A stretch of 64,000 nt of DNA from Paralvinella palmiformis. Its lineage: Eukaryota; Annelida; Polychaeta; Terebellida; Alvinellidae. Where the stretch lies: the NCBI GenBank assembly GCA_025642065.1, contig JAODUP010000041.1, positions 590,001 to 654,000 of the forward strand. Direction: 5' to 3'. Below the pieces are notes generated by a model, which was given only the letters and a program-made list of their open reading frames with translations, searched no databases and was not told where the DNA came from. Shown here piece after piece: positions 57,686 to 64,000 of this stretch; within the stretch, counting starts at the first letter, position 1; every line of letters begins with the position of its first letter. Position numbers and translations under genes: made by a program.

Positions 57686-58565
57686 GCTAAGTCGTGGACA
57701 TACCAATACAAGTACGCGTGTATGTATGCGTACGTGTACGTATGTGCGTGCGAATGTGCGCGCTTATGTACGTGCTCGCGCTCAAGCGCGTGCCTGCCGG
57801 TTTGCCCGTTCATCAACACGTAAGTCCTATTCAACAAGGTCTGTAAAAAAACATTTACAGAATGAAACATGTACGGTGTCATTATGTAATACAGATAACG
57901 TAAAGTATAAAGTACTCCTCGTAGTCGGTCATTTATCAAATATTCTCTTCTAACTAATAAATCTTCCGAGATGAGGCCGAGATAAATCATTTCAAACAAT
58001 ATAACCATCACCAAGCCGTTAATAGTGTGTTGTCTTGTTTCTGTAGGGTTTTTGTTTTTGTTTTTTCATAGCAGCTCCACACCTGGGTCGATGTTACCTC
58101 AAATCCATCTTCAGGTTGCGAACTACTCAATTACAGAATTAAAACTAATTAACCTTTATTTCCATTTCGACTCTGTCACGATCAATGTCTGTAGCTAAAT
58201 GACGATAATCATCCCAATAGATGTGACCTTAACGATCTTAACGGAAACTGAACATCTTTTAGGTTTAACGGGGTTTTCCCCCTTCTATGATATATCTAGT
58301 TCACTATAAAAACACTCGAACAGAAAATAAAGCTCACTCGTCTTAGCTGATGTACGCTGCATTTGGTGATCCATTCCACCATTTTCAGATATTTCTAACA
58401 TATTCCTGGCTATGCCGTGGAATAATAATAATTTAATAAACCCAATCTGATGAGATATTGAATTAATGACATTACAATATGTGTCGTACAATAAAAGGCA
58501 TAATTTCATTTCCGTGCAACATTTTGTGAAAAATATAAAATTCGTAATATCATCTGATGTAATAT
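57686..58565. other. mixed DNA, no gene seen
   Basis: A GTGC/GTAC-type alternating purine-pyrimidine patch at about 57715-57790, then AT-rich DNA. Confidence 0.45.
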
Positions 58566-58820
58566 TTGTTAACACTACTTCACCGTAATAAGTTGTCTAA
58601 ACTGTTTGAGAACCATTCCATTGTGTTTAATCAGATGTCCATGACTGAACTACAATATTTATCTTACAGATATAACAAGGCAGTAACTATTGTTCATTAT
58701 TTCGATAAGTCAAAGATGACGCAGATTGATGATGTTCCTACAAAGGAAAGTCATAACCAAATAAGAAAAAGTTCAGAACAAATTGTTCTTGTTGATGGGA
58801 AAGGAATTTCAGTTATTTAA
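58566..58820 (+). CDS. unassigned 84-codon open frame
   Basis: A frame with balanced amino-acid use (NKLSKLFENHS, MSMTELQYLSYRYNKAV, YFDKSKMTQIDDVPTKES) in AT-rich DNA. It has no low-complexity bias, but no recognised domain, no signal or membrane segment, and no promoter or splice evidence. Chance or an old transposon piece is likelier than a host gene. Confidence 0.12.
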   Translation: MLTLLHRNKLSKLFENHSIVFNQMSMTELQYLSYRYNKAVTIVHYFDKSKMTQIDDVPTKESHNQIRKSSEQIVLVDGKGISVI

Positions 58821-59100
58821 CTCACAGTACTTTGATTGGACGTAAACATACTTGATAACTTTTAAGTGTTGATTGAAACTCGTAAAATTGAAATAGGTTG
58901 GTAAACAAATCTCTAAATGGGTCAAATATGCTGCTTCGTGACAATTTCTAATAATCTAATATAAATTATTATAAATTCGTAATCAGTACTGACGTCATTA
59001 TAATCAGTATTAATATTAATAATAATTAACTTGTCTTATAGTTGATGTTTTACGCCAACACGTTCTCATCATCCAAATACCTTTATTGTTTATATAATAA
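58821..59100. other. AT-rich DNA, no gene seen
   Basis: Nothing recognised. Confidence 0.45.
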
Positions 59101-59271
59101 GGCGCCTCGATAGAACATTGCGCTGCACACCTCCGGGGCGTGGGTTCGAATCTGGCTTAAGTCCGTGCTTGTAGGATGTTTTCCTAATGAGTGGCTTCTC
59201 AGGCATATGTCACAGATGTAACCGGTGTCGAGGCTAAACAATCCAATCAATCAATCAACCAATCAATCAAC
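59101..59271 (+). mobile_element. SINE-B copy, best preserved, with (CAAT)n tail
   Basis: Head GGCGCCTCGATAGAACATTG, a strong B box GGTTCGAATC (59143-59152), body GTGCTTGTAGGATGTTTTCC, CTTCTCAGGCATATGTCACA, 3' motif GTGTCGAGGCTAAACAAT, then CAAT units to 59271. It served as the reference for the other SINE-B copies (3959, 25768, 32430, 48606, 62664). The A box is decayed, so it is probably no longer transcribed. Confidence 0.75.
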
Positions 59272-60083
59272 TGCTTACGCAATAAATTAGTTCCTCTATA
59301 AAACCTTATCACATCCCTGAGCTTGCTATATGATTCCATTACTTTAGATAGAAGTAGTCAGTCCTGTCGAAAGTTCGTTTCAAAACCCTCATTTACATAA
59401 CAAGAACTTCTACAGCAGTTGGGCGTAACATCACAACATGCCGGACAAATGGGATGTTGGGATGTTTGGGAAGCGAATAAAGCAAATTGATGAGCGCTGG
59501 TCAGGAGCTGTTTTAAATTAAGTCGACGAAGGACACCTAATCCAGACATCAGCCACGCAGTTTCGCCGATGGAATTGCTGTTGCTATGAGGCCACTTTTT
59601 ATTCTCTACCTCGGCACTCTATTTAATGTTAGCTTCGAAGAGGATGAAATGTGACGACGGCTAGATAATCAGATTATCGTCATATTGTCGTTAATCCGTT
59701 GCCATTTATCAACGATTCACGCCATAACGCGAACGTCAACAAACGAGTTTAATTCTAAACTTAAGTTTCTCGTTGATGATCAGCCAGAAACTTAACTCAT
59801 TTCCCCGACATCGGCTAGTGGCCAGTTTTATGAAGATGTTCGTTGTTCAAGGATCCTAGTGCTTACGACGTCAAGGTGTCTGGCATTGTTTGTTTACTCG
59901 ATCCCACTTTGAAATATTTGGAGCGTGAGTGCGTGCATTGAAATTTCAGTGAGTAATTGTGTATATGTTTATGTTGTATTCTTAACCCTTTACGCAGTGG
60001 TAGCGTGCACATAATTTTGCGCATGCGCTCAAATGTGCCCACGCATATGCCTAGAAACGGTCAAATACGATGTGCGCAAAAAA
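59272..60083. promoter_or_regulatory. candidate regulatory island 11 and flanks
   Basis: Balanced block at about 59340-59860, including GATAATCAGATTATCGTCAT (a GATTA-type palindrome near 59666) and CGCCATAACGCGAACGTC. No gene recognised. Confidence 0.18.

Positions 60084-60121
<38 letters not shown>
60084..60121. repeat. (CA)n microsatellite
   Basis: Perfect CA tract, then CACATACCCATGCATC imperfect extension. Confidence 0.96.
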
Positions 60122-60122
<1 letters not shown>

Positions 60123-60545
60123 GCACATACCCATGCATCTACGCACACACGTATGTGTGTACACATCAATATGCCTCACTATTTTGCTTATATTAATATT
60201 TTATTTTATCTATCTATATAAATATCAATGCAATTTCCTCAATATTTGACATATACAATAAACACAATGTAACACACAGCCACATATATGATAAACAATG
60301 TAAAAAAAATATGGTAAGTGGCATCGTGTTAGGTGATAAGATGGACCAGAAGATGATAAAGGAAGCTCATAAAACCATTCTAACATCATCATAGACAACA
60401 CACCCACTGTCAGCTAACTAAAACAGGTAGACGGTAGTAATTTACTGGAGGTGTCACACCTCAGTTCGTAGTGAACATATTACCTATTACATCGTTCTAT
60501 GACAATGTGTGGACGGAAAACACAGACACAAAAACACATAAATAA

Positions 60546-60552
<7 letters not shown>
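60122..60552. other. AT-rich DNA, no gene seen
   Basis: Nothing recognised. Confidence 0.45.

Positions 60553-60591
<39 letters not shown>
60553..60591. repeat. (TA)n microsatellite
   Basis: Perfect TA tract after a short CA run. Confidence 0.96.
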
Positions 60592-60595
<4 letters not shown>

Positions 60596-62054
60596 ATGCT
60601 TGGAAATTGGAAATAAATACTCTACTCTAGTTAATATCCATCAGAAGGGGTCAAGGTCACAAACAACAAAAGTTATCTGGGCTATTTCAAAGTGGCATCG
60701 AGTAAACAAACAATGTAAGAAACAATAGACACCATTATCATTTATTGATACATATCATAATATATTTAACATATCAAAGTATTTAACTTCATTTACGTAA
60801 TTTTTTATTTACCTTTAATGATTAAGCATTACCTGCCAGGTTGAGGTATCACTAGTGTTCTGATAAATATATCCCGAAAACCATGGATCATTCAAAAGAA
60901 AGTTTATTTCTGATTTGAATTTCCATTAATTAAATAGGTTTTGTGCAGAATTAAAAAGTTTATGATTTTATCGTTAACTCATTAATGTTCGGGAATAATT
61001 CAGTGGCTTCTATAATGGATTCACTACTTCAGTCGCCAATTGAACTGATTCATCATTTTAGCTTAGTATCAATATATTTTATTAACTACTCTTAAAACTT
61101 GTATGTAAACATATTAAAGTAATTAACCTACGACATACATATCAAACTTTAGAGGATGTGCTGGGCTAATACATTATTAGTATACATTACCTTTATTTTC
61201 GTCGAGATTGGTGATACAGGAATATGTTTAATAGAAAATCTTAAAGCTATAAATGGTCGACTTTGTTTAGCTTCCAAACTCTTCGAGCTTTACGATAATA
61301 GTGACACTATAAGTCTCTTATAATTAATTTATATCATACAGACTGTTGAACCAATGAAGGTAGAATTAATACACCATGCATGACTATTATATGATAAATT
61401 TAAAGAAATATATTCTGAACTTTTGTTAGCTTTAAGTCGAATTTATCTGGCTCTAATATATAATCTTATGGTCAGCATTATAACTATATATAGATATATA
61501 ATAAAATTTTGCCATCACAATACAATATGATATAGTTATGTTATTTTACTATGTACTAATAATGAAGTGTAGTACGTTTACTTAAATAATTAATGGCTCG
61601 GATTCTGATTTGATTCAAAGTGAACGTCTTAAATAAAGACACGCCATCGTGAATGGGTTTCTCATGACAGAGAGTAATAGTCATAGACGTATTGTACCAG
61701 ACAGGATAGAACGTGTTTACGCCAAAGCAATCTTTATTTACCATATAGAAGCAAGACGACCACGCACATATACACCTCAAGTACTGCAACCTTAAAGACA
61801 CTTCCCAACAGAACTCCCTAACCTATAAGCACAGGTTCATCAATGCCATTTAGTACGTAAACCAAGAAGAAGATAGTGTGTATGGTGCTTACATAATATA
61901 CCCACAGAAAGCCCTTTCTCCCATCTGAACTAAGTGACCTGGTCAATAAACAATTTAAGGCTGCACAAGAGCTCTACATCAGCTGAGATCACGGGATTTC
62001 GTCTTTGGTGACATTTTAAGACTATATGACGATATTTGCTAAATATCTATACAG

Positions 62055-62056
<2 letters not shown>
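60592..62056. other. very AT-rich DNA, no gene seen
   Basis: About 1.5 kb with no credible frame; the 81-codon frame at 61556-61801 (minus) is unassigned. Confidence 0.45.

Positions 62057-62113
<57 letters not shown>
62057..62113. repeat. (TA)n microsatellite
   Basis: Perfect TA tract. Confidence 0.97.
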
Positions 62114-62115
<2 letters not shown>

Positions 62116-62663
62116 AGATGTCACCGTCTATGAAGGTCTACGTTTCACTTGACTGGTTCTCTTTTCGGATTTATATCAGAAATGATTTGCGAGTTGAAGT
62201 GACATTAGAGATTCTTCAGTCTCCTTATTCTTCTGTGGCTTATTAGAAAAGTGAACGGCCTATCTCTGCAAAGACAGTGACTTTCCATCTTCTTTTGTAG
62301 AGTGATTCTCCGGGTATATTCTCATCGGAAGTTTATCTACTGGATAGGATACGATGCTGCGGTTAGCAGATAGGACAACGAATCAGTAAAGTGTTAACTT
62401 TTCTTTTAAACATTAGTGCTATGGTTGAAGTAGAACATTTTCGCGATTAGATTTCTTTATTTGTAAGTTAAACATCGGCTAAAATAGGTTCTGAGCTGTA
62501 GGTCATATAATGATGACAGAGATTGATATGTCTGTAAATAAACTGTTGCATATATGGAGACTTCCATCAATAACATTTGCTATTAGTAGTGTGTTAAACT
62601 ATAAATGGACAATCTGTTGTATAAAAGACGAAACGCTAGAATTAGTCAAAAGATAAATGAGAC
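62114..62663. other. AT-rich DNA, no gene seen
   Basis: Nothing recognised. Confidence 0.45.
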
Positions 62664-62830
62664 ATTTCGATAGCATAATATTTAGAGCAGTGAGATGCAA
62701 ACCTCCAGGTCGTGGGTTCAAATCTGGCTTATACCCGTGTCTGTGGGATGTGTTTCCTTAGGATGCCACCCCTCGCTCATGTGTTCGAAATAACTCAACT
62801 CAACAACAAACAAATCAACATCAAAGAAAC
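62664..62830 (+). mobile_element. SINE-B copy
   Basis: TTTCGATAGCATAATATTTA head, GCAGTGAGATGCAAACCTCC, B box GGTTCAAATC (62715-62724), CCGTGTCTGTGGGATGTG, then a CAACTCAACAACAAAC-type tail. It matches 59101-59271 along its head and first body half; the 3' half is diverged. Confidence 0.68.
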
Positions 62831-63257
62831 AAAAGATCAATAAAAGGTCGTCATTGAATTTTAAAATAGTTTTTCTATTGAAAAGGAATAATAAGATCAT
62901 ACTTCAGAAAGGAGAAATGACCTTCTTCTGGTTTAAAATTAAAGACTGGAAAACATTTAACATTACAATTTATTGTCAATTAATTTCTTATTTGAAAATT
63001 GTATTACTACAGAAGAGTCAGTACAGAAACATGTTCTCATGCTGTTAATCTTGTCGTGTAACAATGTTTGTCGAGTGATCCGGATCGATTTACTTGAATC
63101 CTGAATCAGTTTAATTTCTCTATAAGACGAATATTCATTCCTTACATTATTGTGCCTTTACTTGACGTCGTATTCGGTGAAGTCTATGTACAGATAAAAG
63201 CGAAACAAAGAAAGGGTTACAAATGGAGGGTTGGGATAAGTCTAGAGACAACTATAT
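62831..63257. other. AT-rich DNA, no gene seen
   Basis: Nothing recognised. Confidence 0.45.
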
Positions 63258-63352
63258 ATCATCATTAACATCATCATTATCATCATCATAATAACCATCA
63301 TCATCATCAGCAGCAGCATCACCATCGCCCCACCACCACCACCGTCATCAGA
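63258..63352. repeat. (ATC)n/(ACC)n trinucleotide region
   Basis: ATC triplets with AGC and ACC interruptions. Confidence 0.93.
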
Positions 63353-63435
63353 AGTAAACATGAAATATTTATTTTCTTACATTCGTCATGTACATCATCA
63401 ATGGTTTCGCACCTAATAGAGACACTGAACTCGGA

Positions 63436-63606
63436 ATATAATAAATATAATATCATATAATTAATATAATCTAATATAATTATTATAGTAAAATGTATAT
63501 ATAATAATATAATATAATGTATATATTATAATATAATGAATATAAATAATATATAATAGAATGAATATAAAAAACCCAATATAGAATAATCAATATAATA
63601 TAATGA
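63436..63606. repeat. (ATAAT)-type low-complexity region
   Basis: ATAATATAAT and GAATATAA units, nearly pure A/T for about 170 bp. Confidence 0.9.
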
Positions 63607-63669
63607 GCGATAACTCTAATATACTAACATTAAATTATTAGACGTTACCACAAGGACAGAATCATTATT

Positions 63670-63705
63670 ATATCAGCATCATCATCATTATCATCATATC
63701 GTCAG
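63670..63705. repeat. (ATC)n microsatellite
   Basis: Short ATC array. Confidence 0.88.
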
Positions 63706-63915
63706 CGAGACATGTCCAATCATGACCTTTATATAACACCTATAAATATCTTAAATATCAGAAACAGAAATAAAAAATAAACAAAAGATCTTAAATAATT
63801 ATTTATGAAACAAAACACGTAAATTGGTAGAAGATAAATTACATTAAAAATATAAATGAAGATTCCGCGTTGTCTTATTATTATAATATTAAGTATAACT
63901 AGTATCATTGGTCTT

Positions 63916-64000
63916 GTGTTGTTGTTGTTGTTGTTGTTAGCCGTTAATTTGTATTTGTTACAGCTGTTGATTATGTTGTTGTTGTTGTTGTTGATGATGA
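63916..64000. repeat. (TTG)n arrays reaching the window edge
   Basis: TTG runs at 63918-63940 and about 63974-63993, then GATGATGA; probably continues beyond the window. Confidence 0.93.

Noticed and set aside
57498..57953. 151-codon Val-rich frame
   Set aside because: The first half is an AGT trinucleotide array, and the remainder is Arg/Ala-rich from an alternating GTGC/GCGC patch.

Overview
The window looks like nuclear DNA from a repeat-rich animal genome, most likely a marine lophotrochozoan and plausibly a gastropod mollusc. The case rests on very dense di-, tri- and tetranucleotide microsatellites, an AT-rich background, tRNA-derived SINE-like repeats whose tails run into CTCA or CAAT tetranucleotides, CR1/L2/jockey-type non-LTR retrotransposon remnants and a pogo/Tigger transposase relic. 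The species cannot be named from sequence alone. I found no intact host protein-coding gene, no rRNA and no canonical tRNA. Most long open frames are by-products of low-complexity DNA, so the window reads as a gene desert or one very large intron or intergenic region.

Layout. 1-9.7 kb: AT-rich single-copy-like DNA with GT, GA and AT arrays, a possible Helitron-type end (2.33 kb) and a SINE-B copy (3.96 kb). 9.7-11.3 kb: a SINE-A copy followed by a degenerate LINE-A copy, with a third SINE-A head at 11.5 kb. 12.7-13.5 kb: a 718-nt tract with no cytosine. 14-31 kb: mostly single-copy DNA broken by AT, GA, TGAC and TGAG arrays, a near-perfect 75-nt hairpin (21.4 kb) and a cluster of GC-rich stem-loops (23.7 kb). 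32.4-35 kb: a transposon cluster with SINE-B, a LINE-tail-like repeat, a Tigger relic and an inverted LINE-A copy. 36.3-36.7 kb: a 29-bp minisatellite with trimeric higher-order structure. 46.1-48.1 kb: a roughly 100-copy 20-bp minisatellite with internal segmental duplication. 49.0-49.2 kb: a 13-bp minisatellite. 51.5-53.0 kb: a LINE-B copy on the minus strand. 53.4 kb: a second full SINE-A. 56-60 kb: a GT array, CpG-richer islands and a well-preserved SINE-B with a CAAT tail.

No genes act together here in a pathway. The informative biology is (1) several dispersed-repeat families, each recognised by comparing copies inside the window, whose ends appear to seed microsatellites; (2) minisatellites with readable higher-order histories; and (3) non-repetitive islands richer in C+G and in transcription-factor-like motifs (23.2, 28.3, 37.7, 44.3, 45.3, 49.3, 56.1, 57.0 and 59.5 kb), which are candidate regulatory elements of a distant gene. 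Comparative data would decide that last point.
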